64,000 bases of DNA from positions 202,635 through 266,634 of the forward strand of contig CAJNOI010000077.1 of NCBI GenBank assembly GCA_905250115.1. Direction: 5' to 3'. The DNA is from Adineta steineri (lineage: Eukaryota > Rotifera > Eurotatoria > Adinetida > Adinetidae). A program made the translations under genes and the position numbers. Position 1 is the first letter of the stretch. Each line of letters begins with the position of its first letter. Positions 36,321 to 47,384 of the stretch are shown piece after piece. Under the pieces are notes generated by a model that saw only the letters and a list, made by a program, of their open reading frames with translations, did no database searches and was not told the DNA's origin.

Positions 36321-38317
36321 TCACAAAGTTGCATGCATTTTTAAATAATGTTTAGCAAACGGAGAGTTAGGTACCATGATCATTAAGCTTGGCATACCGA
36401 GTTGAACAACAAATCTATATAAGAATCAAATAAACATTTTAGAAATAATAAGGAGAGATAATTTCTACCCTGGTAATTGAAGTGTTTCAAGTAATGTTTT
36501 ATCAGATGGAACGATTTTTAATTCATGTCTCTTCTGATCTTCATAATAGACCTAAAATATAATTTGTTTTAGCTTTCAAAATTTATCAATAAGACTTACA
36601 TTCATTCGATCAAGTGTATATTTTCCTTCTTCATCCCAAGGTGCACGTGATCCGAACATTATAGCTAATTGATCAATAAGTCTAAAGAGAAAAAGATGAA
36701 AAAGAAATTTTCTATTTTAAGTAATTATTATTACTTTGTATCCTCATGAAATTCTTTAATATAATCTGTTTGTCCATATTCTGGATAGAGAAAGACAACT
36801 GGGAATGTTAATGTTTGATCTGATTCATTTAATTTTATACAACTTCCCGCGGGATTTGAACTAATATTAAATATATCAATACTTGGATCTTCTTGTATAT
36901 GAATATTTCGACTCTAAAAAAGAAAAATAATTAATCGAATTTTGATTAAATTATTTAACATACTTTAACAACATTGAGGACTGTATCTTGTTCACTTTTC
37001 TTTTTTCGTTCTTGACCTTGTTGTTTTCTTTCATCACGTTCTTTTTCTTTCTAATAAACAAAAGAATTTCTTTTGTAAAAGATAATTCTGCAATTACTTG
37101 TAATTTTGCTGCTCGATCACGCATTTCAATAAGTTTAGCATCATCATTAAAAAACGTTTAATAAGAAAATAAAAAGTTATGTTAAGGAAAAAGAAAGAAA
37201 AGCTATTTTAAATATGAATAAATGAAATTAATTAAAAACGAAAAGGATACTGTTAAACCAGATGAACACCAACTTTGAACATCTTTATATTTTTCTAATT
37301 TCATACATGATTCAGCACCTTTAATATAAGCTTTGAGATGATCAGGTTTACATTTTCTTGATAATACACAATCACGTGAAGCAGAACGATAATTACCTAA
37401 CGAAATATTATTTTTCTATAAATAGATATTCATATGATTTTTGTTTTCTAATAATTTACCCAAATAAAAATTCGATGCTGCTCGATTACAAAATAAAACA
37501 GCATTGATTGTAGGATCTGTGCAACGTTGTTTTATACCTTCTGTATAAGCGAGTATTGCATTACGGTATTTCTTATATCCAAAATATTTATTGCCTTCTT
37601 CTTTAAATTTCGTTGCTTTGTCTAAAATTTATAAGAATAGATGTCATTTTTTCGACTATGTGAGTTTCCTTATATTGTTGCAAGCACACCATCTTATTCA
37701 CTTTACTTCTGTTATTACATCTACATTAAACGTGAATATAAATCGTTCGATCTTGAGCTTTGATTAAATAATAATTTTGTTGTATGCCTGCCTTTAAATA
37801 CAGAATCTTTGATATCTGATACTGAGTCTTCATACAGTAGATTATTTTTTAAGACTGTCGGTATCAATGAATTAACTAAAGCGTTTCATTTTCCTGAATA
37901 TTACTATGATGTATATATGTATCACCTGGTGCAAAAGAATTATTCATGAAATAAATGACAGATGTCAAATTTATTGCACCGTTTTCATTCTCATCTAACA
38001 TTTATATCAGTTAATAATTAATTTCACTACCTAATGGTGTATCTTCGTCATCATCCCATTGCAATGCTTGTAAAGCTGCCGTAGCTGGATGAAGTTCAGC
38101 ACCTTCTTCTGGCATTTCTTTGAGAAAAAATGGATGTCCTTCTAGATCCTAATATATATACATATATATAGAAAATAAAACATCAGTTTATGATGAATCT
38201 TACTTTCCAAAAAGCTTCATCAAGTTGACCTTTGGGAAGGTTATCTTTGTCTTCAATAAGTTTATCAATAAATTCATCAAGATTTCGATCAAGTTCTTCA
38301 GGTGTAGGTGCAGCCAT
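36321..38317 (-). CDS. TTC4: TTC4-like TPR co-chaperone (Hsp90/Hsp70 partner)
   Basis: Ten exons: 38204-38317, 38031-38148, 37460-37621, 37251-37396, 37098-about 37155, 36964-37050, 36735-36913, 36600-36681, 36469-36551, 36321-36414; about 373 aa versus 387 in human. It is the homologue of TTC4/Cns1, an essential TPR co-chaperone. Signatures: KATKFKEEGNKYFGYKKYR opens the TPRs, then AVLFCNRAASNFYLGNYRSA and KPDHLKAYIKGAESCMKLEK; the C-terminal wheel-like domain has FPVVFLYPEYGQTDYIKEFH, AIMFGSRAPWDEEGKYTLD and VYYEDQKRHELKIVP. The start directly follows a TTTTTCCAG acceptor, with the ATG as the first codon of the exon. Intron 4 (about 37156-37250) has U12-type signals and no GT-AG solution that keeps frame. 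Intron 2 (37622-38030) is also long. Confidence 0.93.
37156..37250 (-). other. U12-type (minor spliceosome) intron in the TTC4 gene
   Basis: Read on the minus strand, the intron begins GTATCCTTTT, the U12-type 5' splice site, and contains TTTTCCTTAAC, the U12 branch-point consensus, about 25 nt before the exon. No AG lies between the branch site and the conserved exon (FNDDAKLIEMRDRAAKLQ), so GT-AG is ruled out. An AC end (ATTAAAC) fits minor introns but shifts the frame by one base at a run of six T; an AA end keeps frame with one extra residue. The 3' boundary is therefore uncertain. Confidence 0.75.
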
Positions 38318-38725
38318 CTGGAAAAATTCTTTTACTATTCAATAATAATAATATTTTCATATCTTTTTCGAATAAATCAATCTTGAAATGATTTTATTAG
38401 TTTCTTTTTCATTTGTGCGAACATGACAACAAATAAGAATGCACAAAAAAAAAGAAAATAAGAGACAAGACGAGATATGAAAGAAAAAGAAACAAGAACA
38501 ATAACAAACAGGCAAAACACGCCGATTTCTCATTTCTGGAATGATTTTAATCTATATGACAATCGTTCAATTGTTAACTTGTAAGAATTCAATATAGATC
38601 AAATAACATTTTTGTTTCAGAAGTTATCTTTTGTTGTAGTAAAAAGGAAAAAGAAAAAAAAAACGCAGAGCACACAAGCTGTTTTTCATTTGTACAAATC
38701 ATAAAGAATGTTTATTATTTTGTTT
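38318..38725. other. Intergenic, TTC4 start to hnRNP H/F 3' end
   Basis: A 408-bp spacer with poly-A-rich stretches near 38447-38460 and 38643-38662. It should hold the TTC4 promoter and the hnRNP 3' UTR. No gene is seen. Confidence 0.5.
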
Positions 38726-41515
38726 TCAGGTGCGAACCATTTTTGATCGATTGCCGCCATCATCATATAGTGGTAATAATTCAATATATCGTGTTCCCAT
38801 ATATTTTTTGTGATATCTGAAAAGTAAATAAAAGAAATATTCAACTGATACTTGTTCTTTCTCTGCGAAATTATATAACTTACGTTAATGCTTCAGTTGC
38901 TTCTTCACGTGAACCAAATTCAGCATACCATATTGGTGGTTTACCACGAGGAGTATTTTCTTGTTCAAGGCGAATAGGTACAACTGGAGCGAAGAACTAA
39001 AAGAAAACATTTGTTGTTAGATTTGTGGATTCATTTTTTGGAGTTGCTCTTAAAAGACGTTTTTTTCGATCTTCACTGTTCTAAATTGACTAGGTTTTTC
39101 TTCTTCGGAATGTCTAAGGTTGAATCTAAATCGTAGGATTCTTATAAGATTATCTCATAATTCCCTAGAAATATGTCATATGTGTATATCTCAGGTAGTC
39201 GTAATAATACTTTGATCATAACAGTGATGTACCTGTCTGTTACTATTAACATTTTAGCTATTATTTACGTATAACATCTTTGTCAAGCTCAAATGTATAT
39301 GAAGAAAAACTTCATTCGCAATTTTCTGTCTATTTCTCTTACTTCAAAGACTTCTTTTTCACCGGCTTCGAATGGTACACCACGTATTTTCATTGTAAAT
39401 GATACTGACATTGGACCTATAATAAATTTCTTTATTAAAACATGTTTTCTTTTGAAAAAGTCTTACGTTTTACTCCACCACCACCTCCACCACCCATTTG
39501 ATTATTTGCTGGATAATTACCACCACCACCACTACCATTACCGCCTCCACCATAGTAGTTGTAATTATTTGATGGTGGACCATTATATTGATTTACATTA
39601 TTATTATATCCATCTCCACTTATGCTATCACTATTACCACTAAAATTTGCTTCTCGTTGAGATCCATAATTTTGATTAGGTCCGTTATTTCCGCCATTAC
39701 CACCACGTTGTCGTGCCATAGATTGTGTATCATTCATAATTGAGGCACGAGCTTCGGCATATGTTGATTTGAATACTTCAATGTAGCTGTTTTAATGATA
39801 ATCATATAATTAAAACATTAGAAGATATTTTAAGGAGATTGAAAAACAAAAACAAAAAGAAATGAAATTTGGATATATTAGGGTATGTGGAGAAAAAGAA
39901 AAACAAATTTTGTTCTAAACAAAATTGATCGAATAGGAAATTATAAAGCAAAAATAAAATAATGATAATAATACGCAAAATAAATTCTATTCGATCAATT
40001 TAAATAAAAAATAAGAAACAAAAGAAAATCAGTTTTATTTTGTATAATAGGAAAATAAGGTTTGCTTTTTTTCTTCTTCTCTCTCAGTTTACCGTACCGA
40101 TGCCCCATATTCATGCGGTTGAATTCCAAAGCTCGTAGGGCATTGTCCATGTTCACAAAAGCGACGAAAGCCTCGCCTGCTGGTTTGCTCGAGGAGATGT
40201 GTACACCATTCTGAGCTATGTCGAGTCCTACAAGGTGAGGTAATCCCAAAAAATAGACAAAAACAACACAAAATAATATAGATTTTTCTTTTTTTTTAAT
40301 AACGGAGAGGAATTTTCCAACTGAAAAACTCGATATTCTCATCATCCCTTATTAAATGAATATGTACATACCCTCGAAAAAGCCTTGAACATCTTCTTTA
40401 CTTGAATTATATGGTAAACCACGCAAACGAACGACTGGTTCACGCCAATTTTCAGTACTTGGATTTGAAGGATTATTTTCATTATTTTGATGAATATTAT
40501 TATTATTATTATTGTTATTATTGTTCTTTACTGTTTGATTCATTTCTTCCGAATTAGATTCGAATACTTCAATATAACCTAAAACATACAAAAACGAATG
40601 AGATATTCTTCTCTTGATTAACGTATCTCATCAGAAGAAATTAGAAGTGCTGACATATAATATCAGAGATAGAAGTGCTCTATTCAACGCATGTGTAATA
40701 TCTATTTATAGTAGATCACTTAATCTTTTCTGGATTGAACGATGTCAGAACTTAATTTTGAAAGAATATTCAAATTTTCATTAAATGAATTCAACATTAT
40801 GTAGTCAATTTAAAATTGTTGAAGAAACATGATTGAAAATGATCTTCATATTTAGCAGTGTCTATATATGTTTGACTTAATTTCTTATTGTTAGATTTAG
40901 ATTAGGATATGATTGATTCAAATCAAAATAATAATGAGCTACTTAGTCATTAAATATTTTATGAAATAATTGCTTTTAAATAGACATCTGATGCATGAAG
41001 GAGTTTTTGTATCGATCAATATGTATGAGAAAAAACACATCAGTTGTTGACTTCATTGTATAATTATCATATCTTTCAGACGATATTATATATAAACGGT
41101 CTATCTCACAATAAAATCGAAACTTATCAAACGGTTTTTCTACTATACTCTTATAGTACTCAAACTCTCATGATATCTTATTTGTTTAAAGATCTATTAT
41201 CTCCTACAATTCTAGATTTTTAATACATACGACTGCCGATATTTTTTTGATGAAAATTTTTTGCATTATCAACATCTTCTTGTGATTCTAATATTACAAA
41301 GCATTCACCAGTTGCTCGACCTTGATCATTTAGTACAAAATTTGTTTGATGAACATTACATCCTAGAAGAATTTTTCACGATATACTTTTTATGAACACA
41401 TTAAATTAATTATAAAACCTTGAAGAAAATTTTGTACTTCAACTTGTGTTGTATTCCATGGCAAACCACGAAGACGTACAATAAAACCGTTATTATTACC
41501 GTATGAACCGTTCAT
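38726..41515 (-). CDS. hnRNP H/F-type protein with three quasi-RRMs
   Basis: Eight exons (41419-41515, 41231-41362, 40372-40578, 40098-40227, 39467-39786, 39343-39416, 38884-38996, 38726-38816) encode about 387 aa. Three qRRMs are visible: qRRM1 FIVRLRGLPWNTTQVEVQNF to GSRYIEVFESN; qRRM2 VVRLRGLPYNSSKEDVQGFF to GHRYIEVFKST; qRRM3 FTMKIRGVPFEAGEKEVFEF to GTRYIELLP. The RLRGLP and RYIEVF elements define the hnRNP F/H family, which binds G-runs near splice sites and controls exon inclusion. Between qRRM2 and qRRM3 is a Gly/Asn/Tyr-rich linker (about residues 190-295, e.g. YGGGGNGSGGGGNYP), prone to phase separation (inference). Intron 2 (40579-41230) is long. The start MNGSYGNN is chosen; the upstream in-frame Met would add a hydrophobic stretch absent in the family. 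Confidence 0.92.
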
Positions 41516-41784
41516 TGTTCGTGTTCGTAACAGATAGATTTGAAGATGATCAGTTATTATTAATAAAATGAACAACGAAGGATCATTGTGGTTTAACAAC
41601 CAATTAGATAAAATATACAATACAAAACTCTATCCTTTCTAAAAAAAATACTAATCTGCATTAACACATTAATGCATATTAAATAAACCAATAGAAAATT
41701 ATTTCCTATCACATTGTTAATTACAAGGGTAAACTATGGATGAAATAAAAAAAACATCAAATCAATGTGATTGATCGAACTAAA

Positions 41785-43495
41785 ATGGATGGTCAAGATC
41801 CGTCATATATTTCAAATCTTCCGCCATCTCATTATAGTCCAATGATTCCACCATTAACAACCGATGGTAAATATAACATGTATGATACCAATGTTAATGA
41901 AAATAAACCATTTAATGATGTTAATGGAATGCTACAACAAATAATGTCTATTGTTGATCAAAGTCTTGACGAAGCTCAAGCAAGGTTTGTTTAAAATACA
42001 GTGTATTCAATTTCTTTATAATTAATTTGAATTTCCTTTTGATAGAAAACATGCATTTAATCAAAGTCGACTTAAACCTGCATTTTTTCAAGTATTATGT
42101 GAAATAAAAGAAAAAACAGGTTTGTGTATGATTGGTTTTTTGTTTCAAAAAATATTTCATTATAATGTTTATATTTTAGCAATTAATATTCGAAATTTTC
42201 CGGAAGATGATCCACCTGATTCACAATTAATGCGTCTTGATAATATGTTATTAGCTGAAGGTATTGCTGGCCCGGAAAGACTAGGTGGTTCATCATCATC
42301 ATCGGCAAGTATGAATGCAGCAGCAAGTATCAATGATGATTCAGCACTTGAACATGGAGATTATCGAGCTAAATTAACTCAAATTCGACAACTTTATCAT
42401 AGTGAATTAGAAAAATATGTATGTTGAAAAATAAAATTTTTGAGATAAAGAAAATTGAATTTTACATATATATAGGAACAAGCATGTAATGATTTTACTA
42501 GTCATGTTATTAATCTTTTACGTGAACAAAGTCGTGCTCGACCAATATCACCACGAGAAATTGATCGAATGGTTTCAATTATTCGAAAAAAATTTTCAAC
42601 AATTCAATTACAACTCAAACAAAGTACATGTGAAGCTGTAATGATACTTCGTTCAAGATTTCTTGATGCTCGGTAATAAATAATGAAATTAAATATTCTA
42701 TATGATAATTTGTTTTTTTTGTTTTTATTAGACGAAAACGTCGGAATTTTAGTAAAACAGCTACTGAAGTTCTTAATGAATATTTCTATTCGCATTTATC
42801 AAATCCATATCCAAGTGAAGAAGCTAAAGAAGAACTTGCTCGTAAATGTGGTATTAGTGTATCACAGGTAATACATTTTTCGCATTTAATATTTAGGGAG
42901 AGAAGGATTCGCTTGAATGAAAACTTTGAGAATATTATCATTAGAATCACAAAATCTGTTACTAAAATAGGAAATTTCCGTATAAATTCTATCATAGTTG
43001 TGAGAAAAGACGTAATGGTATGAATTTTGTTATTTACACGATAACTTCTCTCTATGAGTACCAACAAGGAATATCAATCACGTAGGTTCCCTACACGAAA
43101 CTTATGCAATGTGTTGTTCCATCTTGCCAAATTTGTTTGTACTTTGTAACGATTGTATATCTCCACTGAGGCTTAAACTAAAAAATGATTGATAATTAAG
43201 ATCAGTGAATGTCATATTTATCGGTTATTTCAGGTTAGTAATTGGTTTGGTAATAAACGTATTCGATATAAGAAAAATATTGGTAAAGCTCAAGAAGAAG
43301 CAAATTTATATGCTTCGAAATTAGCAAATCAAGCTGCGCAAGGTGGTGGTGGTGGTATGCATCGAGACAGTGACAGTCCACATCAAGGTGAAAGATAATT
43401 ATAAAAAAATCTTTTTTTGTTAGTATTTATAATTATTTTTCATCTATCATCTAGCTGAATCTACACGTAAAGTTCGTTCTCGAGTCACAAAATAA
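41785..43495 (+). CDS. PBX/Extradenticle TALE homeodomain protein
   Basis: Seven exons (41785-41984, 42046-42119, 42180-42418, 42476-42672, 42732-42867, 43234-43387, 43455-43495) encode 346 aa. The PBC-A domain ([20 protein letters not shown], then [19 protein letters not shown]) and PBC-B domain ([34 protein letters not shown]) are strongly conserved. The TALE homeodomain follows: [19 protein letters not shown], with the three-residue loop extension [18 protein letters not shown], and [17 protein letters not shown]. Between PBC-A and PBC-B is a Ser/Ala run as in vertebrate PBX. The protein partners with Hox factors and MEIS/Homothorax, using PBC-A for the latter. The C-terminus is short. The homeodomain is interrupted by intron 5 (366 nt) just before VSNWF. 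About 270 bp separates it from the divergent hnRNP gene. Confidence 0.96.
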
Positions 43496-44010
43496 TGATT
43501 AAGAATTCAATAAAAAATATCAATATATACATATTCAATATGTATTTTTTTTACTTCTCTACTGTGTGCAATTTTAAAATGTGTGTCTTTCTTTTGAATC
43601 TCGTCATTTTCTGTATTATTCTATTTTACTCGATATTATTATTTAACTGCTTTAATATGTTTGTGTATTGCTGAATTTTTGTTTTAATTCATTGTTGTTT
43701 GTTTTATGCTATTATTTTACTCTTGATCTCATCGAGTTATCTTTTGATTGTAGTGACTTTGTTTTTGTTTTTCTATAGCAGATTATATATTTGTACAGTT
43801 TACTAGCATCACTTTCTGCCGTAGATATTCTCTGAACAAAAATAAATAAATGTTTTTTTTAAACACATTGAATTTTGCTGTATAATTAATTGAAGATTGC
43901 TTTATTCTGCGTGATTTTGAATTCAAAAAAAGCAATACTATAAGTCATTTATGAAAAAAAAATGTTCTAAATTATATTATAAAAATCTACATCAACTAAA
44001 TGAATCTAAT
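43496..44010. other. Convergent 3' region, PBX and MscL copy A
   Basis: A 515-bp AT-rich spacer with plus-strand AATAAA motifs near 43841-43850 that could end the PBX transcript. No gene is seen. Confidence 0.5.
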
Positions 44011-44521
44011 CTATCGAACAACTGAAGATTGTTTTGCTAATAAATCTCGTATTTCACATAAAACTTTAACTTCTTGATTTATTTCAAGTTGTACTAATTC
44101 TTCATTTTCCGGCTTGGGTTTCTTTTTTGTTGAAATATGATGTAATCTATTAATAGCTTTAATAACAAAAAATACTGCAAATAACACAATAAATAATGAT
44201 ATTATTGTTTGAATAAATTTGCCATATCGAATAACAACAGGTGGTTGATTTTTGTAGATGAAATTTTTCATTTTTATTGTTAAATTAACAAAATCAACAC
44301 CACCTAAAATAAGACCTAATGGTGGTGTAATAATATCATCGACAAGCGATTGAACTAAATTCACAAAAGCTGTACCAATAACAATACCAACTGCTAAATC
44401 TATTACATCGCCACGAAGGGCAAATCTAATTGAATTACAAAAAAAAATTAAGGATTAAAAAGTAGAAGATGATTACGTACGCTTTGAACTCTTTACAAAA
44501 ATTTTGACAACAACGAGCCAT
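44011..44521 (-). CDS. mscL: Large-conductance mechanosensitive channel MscL, copy A (bacterial-type, with intron)
   Basis: Two exons (44481-44521, 44011-44425; 55-nt intron, phase 2) encode 151 aa. The match to bacterial MscL runs end to end: FALRGDVIDLAVGIVIGTAF (TM1, pore-lining), DDIITPPLGLILGGVDF, then VVIRYGKFIQTIISLFIVLF (TM2), INRL, a charged linker, and EIRDLLAKQ, the cytoplasmic helix bundle. MscL forms a pentameric pore that opens under membrane tension to release osmolytes. In E. coli numbering, Asp18, Leu19, Gly22 and Gly26 are kept; gate residue Val23 is Ile and Gly30 is Val. The N-terminus (MARCCQNFCKEFKA) carries a Cys cluster in place of the bacterial S1 helix start, a possible palmitoylation site (inference). 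The intron, animal neighbours and matching base composition argue for integration by horizontal transfer. An acceptor-like CTTTAG lies 11 nt before the ATG. Confidence 0.95.
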
Positions 44522-45092
44522 ATGTTTGAACCTAAAGATTGTATGTTAAAGTTTTAGATTTCATTTATTGTGTATATAATCAATGATAAGGAAAGAAAAA
44601 TACACTGGAGAAATGATATAAAGGTCAATGTCAGTCATTTATAGTCCGATATAGCACTAATTGAATTATGTAAGAAATGATACTTATGTCTTTTATGTAC
44701 ACAATTAGAAAAAGCTTAGGAGATTTTAATTAGTTAAAATCGATAATTCATTTTGTTCTACAGTTGAACAAATCTGCCGTTATGAATTCAAAGAGTAACG
44801 AAAAAGAAAAGCTACCCATTGACTACTACTACTCGTACTATTTCTTCTCTCGTTCTCTTTTTATTCGTTCATTCATACCGTAGACAGTCTATTTTAGTTT
44901 TGTATTGATTTCTTCATAGTAGACATGAACGTCAAATAAATGAAGACTAATAGAATATTATTCTGATGTAACAGTGTTATACAATCTTTTATGATACTTC
45001 AATTTAACAATTGAATCAATTGTAGACTAAATACACTACGGCATTTTTTATTGAGAATTAAAAAAAGAATAAACAAAATGTTATTGTCTATG
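44522..45092. other. Spacer between tandem MscL copies
   Basis: A 570-bp spacer holding the promoter of copy A and the 3' UTR of copy B. No further exon is seen, and the sequence does not repeat the coding region. Confidence 0.5.
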
Positions 45093-45605
45093 TTAACTGA
45101 TTTGGTGAATAGTTTGTCGTGATAATAAATCTCGAATTTCACGTAATACTTTAATTTCTTCAGTAACGACTTTTTCAGTATTACTTTCGATTGATTGTTG
45201 TTTTTTAAGTGATGGTTTATTTAATCGATTAATACCTTTAATAACAAAAAATATTGCAAATAACACAATAATTAATGATATTATTGTTTGAATAAATTTG
45301 CCATAACGAATAACAACAGGTGGTTGATCTTTGTAGACAAAATTTGCCATTTTTATTGTTAAATTAACAAAATCAACACCACCTAAAATAAGACCTAATG
45401 GTGGTGTAATAATATCATCGACAAGCGATTGAACTACATTGACAAAAGCTGTACCAATGACAATACCAATTGCTAAATCTAATAAATCTCCGCGAAGAGC
45501 AAACCTATTACATTACGTAAGATATATGATTATAAAGTAGAAAATGAATACATACGCTTTAAATTCTTTACAAAGATTTCGACAACATTGACAACAACGA
45601 GACAT
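45093..45605 (-). CDS. mscL: Large-conductance mechanosensitive channel MscL, copy B (tandem paralogue)
   Basis: Two exons (45556-45605, 45093-45504) encode 153 aa. TM1 reads FALRGDLLDLAIGIVIGTAF, followed by VNVVQSLVDDIITPPLGLIL; TM2 is VVIRYGKFIQTIISLIIVLF, and the cytoplasmic end is EIKVLREIRDLLSRQ. The intron falls at the same codon and phase as in copy A (inside the Ala before FALRG), so the intron predates the duplication. The core coding DNA of A and B is nearly identical (44222-44400 against 45300-45480), while the charged linker and C-terminus have diverged, suggesting recent duplication or gene conversion with constraint on the pore. The N-terminus MSRCCQCCRNLCKEFKA has more Cys than copy A. 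An acceptor-like TTTCTAG lies 12 nt before the ATG. The two copies could assemble as mixed pentamers (inference). Confidence 0.95.
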
Positions 45606-46991
45606 ATTTTTGTCTATCTAGAAAATATATACAATTATGATAATAATCGAGCATAACTTTTTATCTTTTTGCTACAAATATTCATCGTTCTGTAGAAATA
45701 TCTTTACAATATGTTCGATCTGTAGCTTGCTCTGTATTATCCTCATTGAAGATGTGTACTCTTGAGAATCTAGAAAATATTTATTAATTTCTAAACATTT
45801 AATACCAACGTAAGATAAGTTTATTATATAATTGTCGCTAAAATCTTACTCAGGAGAAAGATTCAATCAAATGTTTATAACATTCATCGTAGTTAATGCA
45901 CGTCCTAATGATATTAATCATGGAACAAAAAAAATGAGAGCATTCTTCTCATTCTGTAGCGATATATATATGTATGTATGCTATTTTCTACTGCTTCTTT
46001 ATCTAGCAGATGTCTACTTCCCAAATATGTACAGACAAACTATTTATTTTTGCATTACATAGTACAGATTGTTTGGAATATAGATATTCCCATTGTATCA
46101 TTGTGATATATACAGGATGTCTCTCCAGAAATAATCTATTAAAAGTTTCTTCCGATATCTTTGTTATGTCATTTAACTTTATTGATAATTTGTTTTTTGA
46201 ATTAACGGTGAATATATCAAGCTTTTATTTATCCGAGTGGTCTTATGAAGTGTACTTAAGTTTTTTTCTTCAATGTTCTTATATGGGAAGATAGAGTTTG
46301 GCGAGTTTTACTGGATTATACGTATTAAACAATTTTAAAATCTTTTTCGATGATGAATTAACAGAAAGCTGCTATAGGATATCGAGATAATCAAGGAACA
46401 AACGAATGCATAATATTTTTTCTGGCAATACACAAAGAATGAAAAATTATTGTACTTTGACTGAAAATGATAGTTTTTCTGATTATTCAGATACAGTTAA
46501 ATGAAATAACAAAGATATCTAAATTTGATCGAAAACACAATTTCGGATGCAAGAATGAAGATGATAGTCATAGTGATCTCTACTTTCAAACTTTACTGTT
46601 TTCAACATATTTACTTTTCGACTTTTGTATCATTTGTGCTTTCTATATTTTCATTTTTGACGTTATTTAGGTGAATTCTATTCAAATATGATATCTCTCA
46701 ATATACTTTTATATTTGATCATAGTTAGTTGTTTTCGAAATTTATCGTTTATTAATAATTTTTTTTGGAATACTTTCAAGATTTAGAATATAATCAATTT
46801 TTCCTATTCATTGATAGATACATTGAATTCATTGTTTTAGTAATAGTATTCTTTTAAACATTTATTATATTCTTGAGAACAAATAAAGAAATGCGCATAG
46901 ATTTATGTTCACCGGAATATATATTAAGGTTTTTTTTTATTAATATCTGACAAATAGAAACCGAGCACAAAGCAGAACAAAATTGATTAAA
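45606..46991. other. 1.4-kb intergenic region upstream of MscL copy B
   Basis: AT-rich sequence between the MscL pair and the 3' end of CDK8. Plus-strand open frames at 45832-46670 have no domain and overlap one another. An AATAAA-bearing 3' UTR for CDK8 would lie near its high-coordinate end on the minus strand. Nothing else can be supported. Confidence 0.5.
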
Positions 46992-47352
46992 CTATCGTCG
47001 AAGGTGCTGATGAAGACTGAGCATTTGTGATGAGACTAATGGTTTCTATAAAATCAATAAAATTCAATTAGATTATTGAATAATAAAAATATTTTCATAT
47101 ACTTGAGCATAGAAAGACGGTGGTTCTTGTGTTTTAAGCCGTTTTGCAACAGGTTCGTGATTTTCTTGCATAGCCTAAATGATAATAATATTATTTAAAA
47201 TTTTTCTTCTAATCTATATTCTTACAAGAAGATGTATGTGGGAATGTTGTTCTTGTAGAACAATCATTTTATGAGCTGGCGCTTGACAATTTTCTTGTGT
47301 TACTTGAATTGATGGTTCTTCAATTAGAGGGGCGGGTTGAACAGCTGGTTGT

Positions 47353-47384
<32 letters not shown>

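Noticed and set aside
44011..45605. MscL as bacterial contamination of the assembly
   Set aside because: Both copies have spliceosomal introns, share the local AT-rich codon use, and sit between PBX and CDK8 on one contiguous sequence.
45832..46670. Plus-strand open frames between MscL copy B and CDK8
   Set aside because: They overlap one another in different frames, lack domains and splice-consistent partners, and have the composition of the surrounding gap.
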